A stretch of DNA of 37,255 nucleotides from Lachnospiraceae bacterium (GCA_024680815.1 JAILBQ010000107.1:1-37255), one strand, 5' to 3'; positions 24,519 through 34,282 are shown, counted from the first letter of the stretch. A program made the numbers and translations. The notes: generated from the letters alone by a model not told the origin.

Positions 24519-26009
24519 CTATAGGTTTGAATAACCCATCAAAAACCTGTCAACTTCTTTTGCGCATTTCTGTCCCTCGGCTATGGCCCAGACCACAAGG
24601 GACTGTCCTCTTCTCATATCCCCCGCGGAAAAGCAGGATGTGTCGCCGATGCGGAAGCTCCCCTCCGGGGTATTCACAGTTCCCCTTTTGCTTAAAGGGG
24701 CTCCGAAGGCCTTTGCGGTATAGTCCTCGCACCCCGTAAAGCCCGCCGCTATCAGCAGAAGCTCGCATTTTAAAACCTTTTCCGTACCGGGCACTTCCTT
24801 AAGCTTCCCGTTTTCAAAGGCAACCTTAACCGTTTCCACTTCCTTAAGCTGTCCCTTTTTATCCGTCCTGACGCTTTTTACAGTGGTTTCATAAACCCTG
24901 GGATCCTGTCCGAAAAGGCAGACAGCTTCCTCATGACCGTAATCCGTTTTCAGTATCCTGGGCCACTCCGGCCAGGGATTCGAGGGAACGCGCTCCGCGG
25001 GAGGCTTCGGCAGCATCTCTATGGCCGTGACGCTTTTTGCTCCGAGCCTTATAACCGTTCCGATACAGTCGTTTCCGGTATCCCCCCCGCCCACTATTAT
25101 AACATTTTTTCCTCCCGCGTCCGTAAAGCCCTTCTCTTTTTTCAACGCCGCCGCGGTATGGTCAGGGGCACGCATAAGAGCCTTTGTGACAAGGGTCAGG
25201 AAGTCCACCGCATACATCACTCCCTTTATTTTGCCCGGATCGGCTGCGGGAATATTTCTTGCCTGTTTCGCTCCGCAGCAGAGAACCACGGCGTCGAATT
25301 CGTCCGTAAGCTCCTCCGCCGTTTTGTCCTTTCCGATATTAACCGAAGTGCGGAAGACTACTCCCTCTTCTTCCATGAGGCGCCGCCTCCGCTTTATCAC
25401 CCCTTTATCCAGCTTCATATTGGGGATTCCGTACATCAGAAGCCCGCCGATTTCATCCTCTCTTTCAAACACCTCCACGCTGTGTCCGCGGCGGTTAAGC
25501 TCGTCCGCCACCGCGAGTCCCGAGGGGCCGCTTCCCACAACCGCAACCCTTTTTCCGCTTCTTATAGCTGGTATCCTGGGCTTTATATAGCCCTCGGCAA
25601 AGGCGGTTTCAATCAGAAACAGCTCGTTATCGTGGACGGAAACCGGATCTCCGTACTGGCCGCACATACAGGCTTTTTCGCAGAGAGCCGGGCATACCCT
25701 GCCGGTAAATTCCGGAAAATTCGAGGTCTTCTCCAGTCTCGCGAAAGCGTGCCCCTCATGCCCTTTATAGAGCTCATCGTTCCATTCGGGAATGAGATTA
25801 TGAAGGGGACAGCCCGTCACCATTCCCGAAAGCTCCATGGCACTCTGGCAGAAGGGAACCCCGCAGTTCATGCACCGGGCGGCCTGCTCCCTGCGCTCGG
25901 CCTCCGGAAGGGGCTTATGAAATTCATCGAAATTCAGTATCCGCTCCTTCGGAGGAATATCCGTATTATTCTTTCTTTTATACTCCAGAAATCCGGTATC
26001 TTTTCCCAT
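24519..26009 (-). CDS. gltD: Glutamate synthase small subunit
   Basis: 496 residues. It supplies electrons from NAD(P)H to GltB. The N-terminal Fe-S ligands lie in [16 protein letters not shown] and [12 protein letters not shown]. The FAD fold starts at [21 protein letters not shown] and the NAD(P)H fold at [15 protein letters not shown]-terminal [17 protein letters not shown] closes the FAD site. Its ATG shares one base with the gltB stop (TAATG), so the two are coupled. Confidence 0.97.
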   Translation of the reverse strand: MGKDTGFLEYKRKNNTDIPPKERILNFDEFHKPLPEAERREQAARCMNCGVPFCQSAMELSGMVTGCPLHNLIPEWNDELYKGHEGHAFARLEKTSNFPEFTGRVCPALCEKACMCGQYGDPVSVHDNELFLIETAFAEGYIKPRIPAIRSGKRVAVVGSGPSGLAVADELNRRGHSVEVFEREDEIGGLLMYGIPNMKLDKGVIKRRRRLMEEEGVVFRTSVNIGKDKTAEELTDEFDAVVLCCGAKQARNIPAADPGKIKGVMYAVDFLTLVTKALMRAPDHTAAALKKEKGFTDAGGKNVIIVGGGDTGNDCIGTVIRLGAKSVTAIEMLPKPPAERVPSNPWPEWPRILKTDYGHEEAVCLFGQDPRVYETTVKSVRTDKKGQLKEVETVKVAFENGKLKEVPGTEKVLKCELLLIAAGFTGCEDYTAKAFGAPLSKRGTVNTPEGSFRIGDTSCFSAGDMRRGQSLVVWAIAEGQKCAKEVDRFLMGYSNL

Positions 26010-29000
26010 TATGAAAGCTCCTTAAACGCCTCTAAAACAGCGTGCTCGTGATCAATCCCCTGCTCCTCGAACCTGCTGATGAGCGTCAGCATCCTCTGAT
26101 AGTCGTTCGGCACTATTTTCTTAAAATCCGGGATGAAGGAATCGAAATCCTCAAGAATCTCCCTGCCGAATTCGGAGCCGGTTTCTTTAACATAGTCCTC
26201 CAGGATTTCCTTAAGCTCCGCTATGTCATATTTTTCCGTAAGCTCATACAGCGAGGCCATATCCTTATTCATCCTTAAATACAGGGTGTGCTCCCTGTCA
26301 AGGACATAGGCCGTTCCGCCGCTCATCCCCGCAGCGAAATTTTTTCCCGTCATCCCGAGGATTACCGCCTTTCCGCCGGTCATATATTCAAGACCGTGAT
26401 CCCCGCAGCCCTCGGAAACGGCAATGGCACCGGAATTTCTTACACAGAATCTCTCTCCCGCTATGCCGCAGATATAGGCTTTTCCTTCTGTTGCTCCGTA
26501 GAGGGCCACATTGCCGATAATGATATTTTCCCTGGCCTTATAGCAGGCGTTTTCCGGGGGCGAGACGATGAGCTTCCCGCCGGAGAGGCCTTTCCCGAAA
26601 CCGTCATTGGCGTCCCCCTTAAGGCGGATCGTTATCCCCTTCGGAAGAAAAGCTCCGAAGGACTGTCCTCCGCCGCCTCTGGCATTGACGATTATCGTAT
26701 CGTCCTTAAGTGTATTCTTAAAGTCCTGGGTGACCCTCCCTCCAAGGAGGGTACCGAAGCTCCGGTCGGTGCTGGATACCTCCACGGTAACATCAGCTCC
26801 GAAATTTTTCTTTGCCTTCGCCTTTTCATATGCCGGTATAAGCACTCTCTGATCCAGGGTTTTTTCAAGGGCGAAATCATACAGATCAGCCGGCTCGAAA
26901 TGGCTTTTTTCCCGGAGAGCATAGCTCCTGTCAAGTATGAGGGACAGATCGGTGGAGTTTTCACACCTTGTCCCGGGTATTGCCCTCTCCTTAAGGCAGT
27001 CAGTCCTCCCCACCATATCCTCGAGCTTTTTAAAACCGAGAGAGCTCATGATTTCCCGAAGGACTCGCGCGATAAACCTGAAGAAATTGACCACATGCTC
27101 CGGCTTCGCCGAAAATCTTTTCCGAAGCTCTTCATTCTGGGTGGCGATGCCCGCGGGACAGCTGTCCTTTGAACAGACCCTCATCATCATGCAGCCCATG
27201 CATACAAGGGGGGCAGTGGCAAAGCCGAATTCCTCCGCTCCCAGGAGGGCGGCAATGGCAACATCCCTTCCGGTCATCAGTTTTCCGTCGGTTTCCAGAA
27301 CCACCCGGCTCCTTAAGCCGTTGTCCAGAAGGGACTTATGGGCTTCCGAAAGCCCCAGCTCCCAGGGAAGCCCCGCGTGATGCACGGAGGAAGAGGGCGC
27401 CGCCCCGGTTCCGCCGTCATAGCCCGATACAAGGATCACTCCCGCGCCGGCCTTTGCAACACCGGAGGCTATGGTTCCCACCCCCGCCTCGGACACGAGC
27501 TTTACCGATATTCTGGCGCGGTCGTTGGCGTTTTTAAGGTCATATATAAGCTGGGCCAGATCTTCAATCGAATAAATATCATGGTGGGGCGGCGGGGAAA
27601 TAAGCGAAACCCCGGGGGTTGAGAAACGGATGGACGCCACATGAGGATATACCTTCTTCCCCGGAAGATGCCCTCCCTCTCCGGGCTTCGCGCCCTGGGC
27701 CATCTTGATCTGTATTTCCTTCGCGCTCTGAAGATACCGGCTGGTGACCCCGAAGCGTCCCGACGCCACCTGCTTTACCGCGCTGTTTTTATCCGTCCCG
27801 AATCTCGCCGGATCTTCTCCTCCCTCTCCGGTATTGGATTTTCCCCCGAAGCTGTTCATGGCCATGGCAAGGGTTTCGTGGGCCTCCCCGGAAAGCGAGC
27901 CGAAGGACATGGCTCCGGTCTGGAAGCGCTTCATTATCTCCTCCTCGCTCTCAACCTCCTCAAGAGGCACCGGGTCATTTACCGGATTAAAGGTCATAAG
28001 GGCCCTTAAGGTATGGGGTTTATCCTCGGCATCCACCATTGCGGCATATTCCTTAAACCTCTCATAATCCCCTTCCCGTACTGCCCGCTGAAGGGTCACA
28101 ATGGTCTTCGGGCTGTACATATGGTCTTCCATATCCTCTCCGCTCCTTAAGGAGTGGAAGCCGAAGGAATCAAGGCTGGTGTCGGTGGGAAGGCCCAGCG
28201 GATCAAAGGCCTTATCATGCCTGAGCTCCACATCCTCACCTATATCGTTTATTCCTATGCCGCCGACGCGGCTTATGGTTCCGGTAAAGTACCTCTCCGT
28301 CATCTCCTCCGACAGGCCTATGGCTTCAAATATCCTTGCGGACTGGTAGGACTGGAGGGTGGAAATCCCCATCTTTGCGGCAATCTTTACCACCCCTTTA
28401 AGAAGGGCGTTATTATAGTCTGCAATAGCGGTATGATAGTCCTTGTCGAGAATGCCTCTGTCTATGAGCTCGGCGATGCATTCATGGGCAAGGTAGGGAT
28501 TCACCGCCCTGGCCCCGAACCCCAGAAGCGCCGCCATCTGGTGGACATCCCTGGGCTCTCCGCTTTCAAGAATCAGAGACACCTTTGTACGCCTCTTCGT
28601 ACGGACCAGATGCTGCTCCACGGAAGAAACCGCCAGCAGGGAGGGAATGGGCATATGGTTTTCGTCCACCCCCCTGTCCGAGAGAATTATTATGTTTTTC
28701 CCTTCCGTAACAAGCCTGTCCACCGAAATATTAAGCTGGTCGAGGGCCCGCTCCAGAGAGGTGTTTTTGTAATATAAAAGGGAAACCTTCGCCGCATAAA
28801 AACCCGGCTCGTTCAGTGAGGCAATCTTTAAAAGATCAACTCCCGTAAGCACCGGGTTATTGACCTCCAGCACCCGGCAGTTGCCGCTCTTTTCCATCAG
28901 CAGATTTCCGTCGGAGCCTATATAGACCGTGGTGTCCGTAACGATTTTCTCCCTCAGGGAATCAATCGGAGGATTGGTGACCTGCGCAAAAAGCTGCTTG

Positions 29001-30502
29001 AAATAACAGAACAGCGGCTGGTGGTGCTCCGAAAGCATCGCCAGCGGAATATCCGTCCCCATGGAAACCGTGGGTTCTATGCCGCTTTCCGCCATGGGCA
29101 TAATCTGCTCCTTAACGTCCTCATAGGTATAGCCGAAGACCTTATAGAGCTTGTCCCGTATTTCCTGGGTATGGGTATATATCTTTTTATTCGGAACCGA
29201 AAGGGAATCAAGATGGAGAAGGTAGCGGTCCAGCCACTCGCCGTAGGGCTTTGCGCAGGAATATCTTTCCTTGCATTCCTCATCCGAAACGATGCGGCCT
29301 TCCTTTGTGTCCACCAGAAGCATATGCCCCGGAGAAAGACGTGATTTAATCTCAATGTCTTCCTCCGGTATATTTAAAACTCCCACCTCCGATGCAAGGA
29401 TAAGTCTTCCGTTTTTTGTCACATAGTATCTCGAGGGCCTCAGTCCGTTGCGGTCCAGGGTCGCGCCGAACATCTCCCCGTCTGTGAAGAGCACGGCCGC
29501 GGGTCCGTCCCAGGGCTCCATCATCGTGGCGTAATAATGATAAAAATCCTTCCTGTTTTTATCCATGAAATCATTGTGCTTCCAGGGCTCGGGCATCAGG
29601 ATCATCATGGAAAGAGGGAGCGGCAGGCCGTTCATATAGAGGAATTCCAGGGTGTTGTCCAGCATTGCGGAATCCGACCCCGAGGAAGATATTACCGGAT
29701 AGACCTTATCCAGCTCTCCCGCAAGAATTTCCGAAACGCAGGTCTCCTCTCTTGCCAGCATCCTGTCGCTGTTTCCCCTGATCGTATTTATTTCTCCGTT
29801 ATGCGCTATCATCCTGTAGGGGTGGGAGCGCTGCCAGGACGGAGTCGTATTCGTGGAAAAACGGCTGTGAACCACGGCTATGGCGGTTTTGTAGTCCGGT
29901 GATTTCAGATCTTCATAAAAGTTCCTCAGCTGCCCCACGAGAAACATGCCCTTATAGACTATGGTTCTCGACGAGAAGGAGCAGATATAGCTGTCCTCGG
30001 AGGATTTTTCGTATTCTCTCCTGAGGCAGTAGAGCTTTCTGTCAAAATCTATCCCCTGGTTTACATAATCTGGCCTCTCCACAAAGCACTGGGAGATAAA
30101 GGGCATGCAGTTTCGGGCCACCTCTCCCAGAATCCCGGGGCTTATCGGAACGTCCCGCCAGCCGAGAACCTTTAAGCCTTCCTTCTCGGCTATGACCTCC
30201 AGCATCCTCTTTTCAAACATGCGTTTCATGGGATTTACGGGCAGGAAAAACATTCCGATGCCGTAGTCGCCGGCGTCCTTTAAGGCAATGCCGGCTTTTT
30301 CCGCCGCGCCCTTAAAGAAGGCGTGGGAAATCTGCATAAGAATCCCGACGCCGTCTCCGACCTTTCCGGTGGCGTCCTTCCCTGCCCTGTGCTCCAGCTT
30401 TTCCACTATCGAAAGCGCGTCTGACAAAACAGCCGAATCGGGTTTTCCGTTTATGTTTATTACCGCCCCTATCCCGCAGGCGTCGTGCTCCATGTTCAGC
30501 AT
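26009..30502 (-). CDS. gltB: Glutamate synthase large subunit
   Basis: 1497 residues, full length. The N-terminal glutaminase starts after a short propeptide at HDACGIGAV (nucleophile Cys 9). The FMN/synthase domain has GEGGEDPARFG and GGTGAAPSSSVHHAGLPWELG. The 3Fe-4S ligands are in CMGCMMMRVCSKDSCPAGIATQ. The C-terminal GXGXG helix has the NARGGGGQSFGAF and GGKLIVSPP region. It makes two glutamates from glutamine and 2-oxoglutarate. GGAGGAATAATC precedes the ATG at 30500-30502; a second Met three codons later is possible. It lies 28 bases after asnB. Confidence 0.98.
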   Translation of the reverse strand: MLNMEHDACGIGAVININGKPDSAVLSDALSIVEKLEHRAGKDATGKVGDGVGILMQISHAFFKGAAEKAGIALKDAGDYGIGMFFLPVNPMKRMFEKRMLEVIAEKEGLKVLGWRDVPISPGILGEVARNCMPFISQCFVERPDYVNQGIDFDRKLYCLRREYEKSSEDSYICSFSSRTIVYKGMFLVGQLRNFYEDLKSPDYKTAIAVVHSRFSTNTTPSWQRSHPYRMIAHNGEINTIRGNSDRMLAREETCVSEILAGELDKVYPVISSSGSDSAMLDNTLEFLYMNGLPLPLSMMILMPEPWKHNDFMDKNRKDFYHYYATMMEPWDGPAAVLFTDGEMFGATLDRNGLRPSRYYVTKNGRLILASEVGVLNIPEEDIEIKSRLSPGHMLLVDTKEGRIVSDEECKERYSCAKPYGEWLDRYLLHLDSLSVPNKKIYTHTQEIRDKLYKVFGYTYEDVKEQIMPMAESGIEPTVSMGTDIPLAMLSEHHQPLFCYFKQLFAQVTNPPIDSLREKIVTDTTVYIGSDGNLLMEKSGNCRVLEVNNPVLTGVDLLKIASLNEPGFYAAKVSLLYYKNTSLERALDQLNISVDRLVTEGKNIIILSDRGVDENHMPIPSLLAVSSVEQHLVRTKRRTKVSLILESGEPRDVHQMAALLGFGARAVNPYLAHECIAELIDRGILDKDYHTAIADYNNALLKGVVKIAAKMGISTLQSYQSARIFEAIGLSEEMTERYFTGTISRVGGIGINDIGEDVELRHDKAFDPLGLPTDTSLDSFGFHSLRSGEDMEDHMYSPKTIVTLQRAVREGDYERFKEYAAMVDAEDKPHTLRALMTFNPVNDPVPLEEVESEEEIMKRFQTGAMSFGSLSGEAHETLAMAMNSFGGKSNTGEGGEDPARFGTDKNSAVKQVASGRFGVTSRYLQSAKEIQIKMAQGAKPGEGGHLPGKKVYPHVASIRFSTPGVSLISPPPHHDIYSIEDLAQLIYDLKNANDRARISVKLVSEAGVGTIASGVAKAGAGVILVSGYDGGTGAAPSSSVHHAGLPWELGLSEAHKSLLDNGLRSRVVLETDGKLMTGRDVAIAALLGAEEFGFATAPLVCMGCMMMRVCSKDSCPAGIATQNEELRKRFSAKPEHVVNFFRFIARVLREIMSSLGFKKLEDMVGRTDCLKERAIPGTRCENSTDLSLILDRSYALREKSHFEPADLYDFALEKTLDQRVLIPAYEKAKAKKNFGADVTVEVSSTDRSFGTLLGGRVTQDFKNTLKDDTIIVNARGGGGQSFGAFLPKGITIRLKGDANDGFGKGLSGGKLIVSPPENACYKARENIIIGNVALYGATEGKAYICGIAGERFCVRNSGAIAVSEGCGDHGLEYMTGGKAVILGMTGKNFAAGMSGGTAYVLDREHTLYLRMNKDMASLYELTEKYDIAELKEILEDYVKETGSEFGREILEDFDSFIPDFKKIVPNDYQRMLTLISRFEEQGIDHEHAVLEAFKELS

Positions 30503-30530
30503 GATTATTCCTCCAATATATCAAGCCGGA

Positions 30531-32120
30531 TTATATACCGCTATTTCCATAGTTCGACAATACCCTCGCGCTGGGATCGTTTACGTCGCACCCTTTCCAC
30601 TCCTTATTCGGCATCCAGAAATCCGGTATCATCTCCGACTGTCCCGGGTAGTATTTTTCAAATATCTCCCTGTATAACAGGCTTTCCTTTGTGAACGGCG
30701 TGGCATGGGAATAATTCGCCCTGCGGCTTTCAAAGTCGCTGTCGGAATACTTTTCTTCCGCATATTCCTTCAGGTCGTCCACCATGGAATGACCCACGGC
30801 GTCCGAAAAGGCGGCCTTTTCTCTCTGCAGAATGTCCTCCGGAAGCCAGCCGTCCCTGTCAAAGGCGTGACGCAGCAGATATTTTCCCTTGTTGTAGACA
30901 TTCATCTTTATCGCCGGATTAAGCCCCATCACATACTGCACAAGCTTCAGATCGCCGAAGGGAACCCTGGCCTCCAGGGAATTGGCGGAGATGCATCTGT
31001 CGGCCCGTAAAACATCATAGTAATGAAGCTCTCTTATCCTCTTTTCCGATTCCTCCTGGAAGGACTCTGCGCCCGGAGCAAAGTCCGTGTATTTATAGCC
31101 GAACATTTCGTCCGATATCTCGCCGGTTAAGAGCACCCTTATATCCGTTTTTTCATGGATATATTTACAGACAAGATACATTCCCACGCTGGCTCTTATC
31201 GTTGTGATGTCGTAGGTTCCGAGAATCTTTATAAGCTCGGGAAGGGTTTCTATAACCTCCTCCTTCGTCATTATAACGTTGGTGTGCTCCGCCCCGATAT
31301 ATTCCGCCACCCTCGCGGCATACTTTGAGTCAATGGAATCGACATCCATCCCTATGGAAAATGTCCTTATCCGGGTTCTCGGCATGAGTCTTGCCGCAAT
31401 AGCGCAGACAAGTGAGGAATCAAGACCTCCGGATAACAGGAAACCTAAGGGTGCGTCCGCGTCCAGCCTCTTGCTCACTCCGTCCACCAGAAGCTCCCTT
31501 ATTGTTTCCGCTGCCCTGTCGGCGTTGTCAGCGCTCACCAGCGTCACTCCCGCGGGATCCCTGTAGCGGATGAATTCACCGTTTTTATAATAATATCCGG
31601 GAGGGAAGGGGAAAACCTCGTCCACGATGTCCACAATGCCTTTGGGTTCCGAGCAGAAAACTATGGAGCCCCCGGGAAGATAGCCGTAGAAAAGAGGGCG
31701 GATCCCTATGGGATCACGGGCGGCCACGAGGCTTTCCGTTTCATGATCGTAGATCACCATCGCGAATTCCGCGTCGAGCCGGCCGAAAAGAGAAACTCCG
31801 TACTCCTCGTAGAGCGGAAGGATTATCTCGCAGTCGGAATTACTGACGAATTTATGACCCTTTCCGATAAGCTCCTTCCTCTGCTCCCGCCAGCCGTAAA
31901 TCTCGCCGTTGCAGATCACTTTGTTTTCCTTATAGGAAAAGGGCTGCATGCCGTAAGCGGTAAGTCCCATTATAGCCAGGCGGTTAAAGCCGAGAAGCGT
32001 AGCTCCCGCTTCCTCCATCCTTGTCATATCCGGGCCCCGGGAGGTCAGTCTCGCAAGGCATTCCTCCGCCTTTTCCTTATCAATGGCTGTTTTATCCTCA
32101 AATCCGATTATGGCACACAT
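30531..32120 (-). CDS. asnB: Asparagine synthase, glutamine-hydrolysing
   Basis: 529 residues. MCAIIGF exposes the catalytic Cys 2 after Met removal; CNGEIYGWREQRKEL and the later RDPIGIRPLFYG are glutaminase landmarks. The synthetase half has the PP-loop SGGLDSS (230-236) and TGEISDEMFGY. AANSLEARVPF-like text (SANSLEARVPFGD) confirms the AsnB class. It is the first gene of a unit in which asnB, gltB and pyrG all use glutamine amide nitrogen. GGGGCAGGAA precedes the ATG. The leader is unusual: a hairpin with U-tract lies between its only visible promoter and the start. Confidence 0.96.
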   Translation of the reverse strand: MCAIIGFEDKTAIDKEKAEECLARLTSRGPDMTRMEEAGATLLGFNRLAIMGLTAYGMQPFSYKENKVICNGEIYGWREQRKELIGKGHKFVSNSDCEIILPLYEEYGVSLFGRLDAEFAMVIYDHETESLVAARDPIGIRPLFYGYLPGGSIVFCSEPKGIVDIVDEVFPFPPGYYYKNGEFIRYRDPAGVTLVSADNADRAAETIRELLVDGVSKRLDADAPLGFLLSGGLDSSLVCAIAARLMPRTRIRTFSIGMDVDSIDSKYAARVAEYIGAEHTNVIMTKEEVIETLPELIKILGTYDITTIRASVGMYLVCKYIHEKTDIRVLLTGEISDEMFGYKYTDFAPGAESFQEESEKRIRELHYYDVLRADRCISANSLEARVPFGDLKLVQYVMGLNPAIKMNVYNKGKYLLRHAFDRDGWLPEDILQREKAAFSDAVGHSMVDDLKEYAEEKYSDSDFESRRANYSHATPFTKESLLYREIFEKYYPGQSEMIPDFWMPNKEWKGCDVNDPSARVLSNYGNSGI

Positions 32121-32161
32121 TTCCTGCCCCTGCTCCTTTCGTTTAATGCTTCAAAGAATGT

Positions 32162-32200
32162 AAAAAAAGGGCGTCTTTGAGGAAACCTCAAAGACGCCCT
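32162..32200 (-). terminator. Strong hairpin with U-tract in the asnB leader (attenuator candidate)
   Basis: A perfect 15-bp stem (32168-32182 with 32186-32200), three-base loop, is followed on the minus strand by six T's. It has full intrinsic-terminator form. It lies 41 bases before the asnB ATG and about 12 bases after the predicted start, so it must be passed for asnB to be expressed. Confidence 0.88.
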
Positions 32201-32218
32201 TGTCTTTTACTTTTTCCG

Positions 32219-32247
32219 ATTTTACAACAGTCTTCCTTTTCTGTCAA
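32219..32247 (-). promoter_or_regulatory. Promoter upstream of asnB
   Basis: A perfect TTGACA (32242-32247), a 17-base spacer, then TAAAAT (32219-32224), with a predicted start near 32212. No alternative promoter is visible between the hairpin and asnB. Confidence 0.75.
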
Positions 32248-32518
32248 ACCTTGAACACCTCCCCGTATATAACCGGGCTTTTGTCTCTGATCGTCATTAA
32301 GATATTTTTTCTTAAGATTTTTAACAAAAGGATAAGAATTTGAACACATTTTAAACACAACCCGCAAATATAATGTATCTCAGATAGTCAAAACTATCTC
32401 CCCCTCATAAGTGTGCGAGATGATGAGAGCGTCTTTTGACGACACTCAATTCAAATGCGCAACACGGGCCGATGGAGCCTCCCCTCCACCGGCCCTTCTC
32501 CCGTTTTAAGGGACTTTT
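32225..32518. other. Gene-free region with three further stem-loops between rqcH and asnB
   Basis: About 290 bases without a coding frame. Stem-loops: GGGCCG-TGGAG with CTCCA-CGGCCC (32467-32496, 12 pairs including one G-U), a CGTC/GACG core stem (about 32427-32442), and AGATAGT with ACTATCT (32382-32399). A plus-strand TATAAT is at 32369-32374 with a poor -35. The first hairpin could end rqcH transcripts, although no good U-tract follows on either strand. The rest may be a structured RNA of unknown strand. Confidence 0.45.
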
Positions 32519-34282
32519 CTAATCCTCCAGAAGCGTCAGCGCACTGATATCCGAATCTATCGCCATTGAATAATTCGTATAATACACCACAAACCCGGGT
32601 CTGCTTCCGGCAGGCTTCTTCACTTCCTTTTTCCTGACATAGTCAATTTCCACCCTGGTCTGTCCCCTTCCCTTTGAATAATAGGCTGCCAGAGCTCCCG
32701 CCTCGTTAAAGGCCCGGTCCGGAATGTTTTCCGGGTCGTGTTCTCCCACATGAAGGATCACATGGGAGCCCGGGAATTTTTTGGCGTGAAACCACCAGTC
32801 GGAGGAAGAGGCAAACCGGAAGGTCAGCTCATCGTTCTGATAATTATTCTTTCCCACATAGAGGTCAAAACCGTCGGAAGAGCGGTAATGCAGTGGCTTC
32901 GACTTAAATCTTGCCTCACCTTTGGAAACGCTCCTTTTTTTAATATATCCGCTCTCCGAAAGCTCCCGGCGGATAGCTGAAAGATCCGCCTCGGTTTCCG
33001 CTATCTCAAGAGCGTTCTGAATGGACATTAAATGCTCCAGCGTTTCCTCTGTCTCCGCTATCAGGACCGTCACCGCTTCCTCCGTACGCTTAAGCTTGCC
33101 GTAACGGTCAAAATAATGCTTAGCGTTTTCCTTCATCGAAAGCTCCGGATCCAGGGGAACGGTAAGTGTCTCTCCCTCATGATAAAAATCCGGCGCCTCA
33201 AAGGAAGAGGCTCCCTCCTCCACCCCGTAGCCGTAGGTGTTTATGAGTTCCCCGTACAGCCGGTAACGTTCCTTTTTTTCCGTGTCCTCGAGCTGTTTTC
33301 TCTGGATATCCAGCTTTTTCGCGCAGCGCTCTATAAGGGTTGCCACAATTTTCCTTAAATCGGCCGAGCGCTGTCGCATCCTTGTATACGCGTTCTTCTC
33401 GGCATACCAGGCCTCAAGCAGAGAGCTCACGGAACTATAGTTTACATAACTTAAATCTCCGAACTGGGTGAGCTTAAGGGCGGCAAACTCCAAAGGTTTA
33501 CCGTTATCATAATAAATCACCGGACTGAACCGCTTATTTGCAATGTCCTCAACAAGTTTACATAACTCTTTATAAAGCTGTCTGACCTTCCCGCTGTCGC
33601 CTTCGGGAGAGGCGGTGGAGGCGTCGGGGTCAATTCCCGCACGGAAACAAAGCTCCGATGCCATTACCGGGGAAAGCCCCAGAAATCTCCCCGTCAGGGC
33701 CTGTGCCATGCTGCGGGATCCCTCCTCCGTTACTGAACGGAAAAATTCAAAGCTCACTCCCTTAAGGGGATCGGCCTTGGAGGCTGTATTCGGAATAAAA
33801 TACTCCCGGCCGGGCAGCACCTCCCTCACTGTGCTGACAGAAGCGCTTATATGCTTTATGCTGTCGATTATGCATCCGTCCCCGTCTACGAAAATCAGAT
33901 TACTGTGCTTTCCCATAAGTTCCAGGGAAAGGAGTTTTTCCGCCTGATCTCCCAGCTCGTTTAGATGCTCGATCCTTATCTGCAGCACCCGTTCCAGCCC
34001 CGGCTGGGATACGGATAATATCCGTCCGCCGGAGAGGTGCTTTCGAAGCAGCATGCAGAAGCCGGGAGCCGTCATCGGACTTACCAGATTTTTTTCCGTA
34101 AGATAAGCCAAAGGGAGGGAAGCGTTGGCGGACAGTAAAAGCCGCTCGCTTCTCTCCCTTGTCTTTATCGTCAAAAGGATGGCGTCACCCTCCGGCTGGG
34201 CAATTTTGCTTATACGCCCGCCGCTTAAACGCCCGTTCAGTTCCGCGGCCAGAGCCGCAATTGTTACACCGTCCAGTGCCAC
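32519..34282 (-). CDS. rqcH: RqcH (NFACT / fibronectin-binding A family) ribosome quality control factor
   Basis: 587 residues. The NFACT-N domain starts ALDGVTIAALAAELNGRLSGGRISKIAQP, a coiled-coil middle follows (about 310-450), and the C-terminal NFACT-R has DWWFHAKKFPGSHVILHV. RqcH binds stalled 50S-peptidyl-tRNA and adds alanine tails. The paired Asp-Arg described in RqcH is written Glu-Arg in PGLERVLQI here. The start is GTG at 34280-34282; an ATG start is excluded by an in-frame stop directly before it. Motif copies lie at 33440 and 33556. It is a single gene with its own promoter and a ten-codon upstream frame. Confidence 0.93.
   Translation of the reverse strand: MALDGVTIAALAAELNGRLSGGRISKIAQPEGDAILLTIKTRERSERLLLSANASLPLAYLTEKNLVSPMTAPGFCMLLRKHLSGGRILSVSQPGLERVLQIRIEHLNELGDQAEKLLSLELMGKHSNLIFVDGDGCIIDSIKHISASVSTVREVLPGREYFIPNTASKADPLKGVSFEFFRSVTEEGSRSMAQALTGRFLGLSPVMASELCFRAGIDPDASTASPEGDSGKVRQLYKELCKLVEDIANKRFSPVIYYDNGKPLEFAALKLTQFGDLSYVNYSSVSSLLEAWYAEKNAYTRMRQRSADLRKIVATLIERCAKKLDIQRKQLEDTEKKERYRLYGELINTYGYGVEEGASSFEAPDFYHEGETLTVPLDPELSMKENAKHYFDRYGKLKRTEEAVTVLIAETEETLEHLMSIQNALEIAETEADLSAIRRELSESGYIKKRSVSKGEARFKSKPLHYRSSDGFDLYVGKNNYQNDELTFRFASSSDWWFHAKKFPGSHVILHVGEHDPENIPDRAFNEAGALAAYYSKGRGQTRVEIDYVRKKEVKKPAGSRPGFVVYYTNYSMAIDSDISALTLLED

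Noticed and set aside
24933-26051. Long plus-strand frame of 372 codons
   Set aside because: Antisense shadow of gltD, whose cofactor motifs are complete on the other strand.
32121-32518. T-box, glutamine or other known riboswitch in the asnB leader
   Set aside because: No GGTGGNACCGCG-type T-box and none of the glutamine-aptamer landmarks I know could be found on the minus strand.
61-33770. Frequent CTTAAG palindrome (about 30 copies)
   Set aside because: Nearly all are Leu-Lys codon pairs CTT-AAG in minus-strand genes, so codon preference explains them, unlike TTATGTHAACY.
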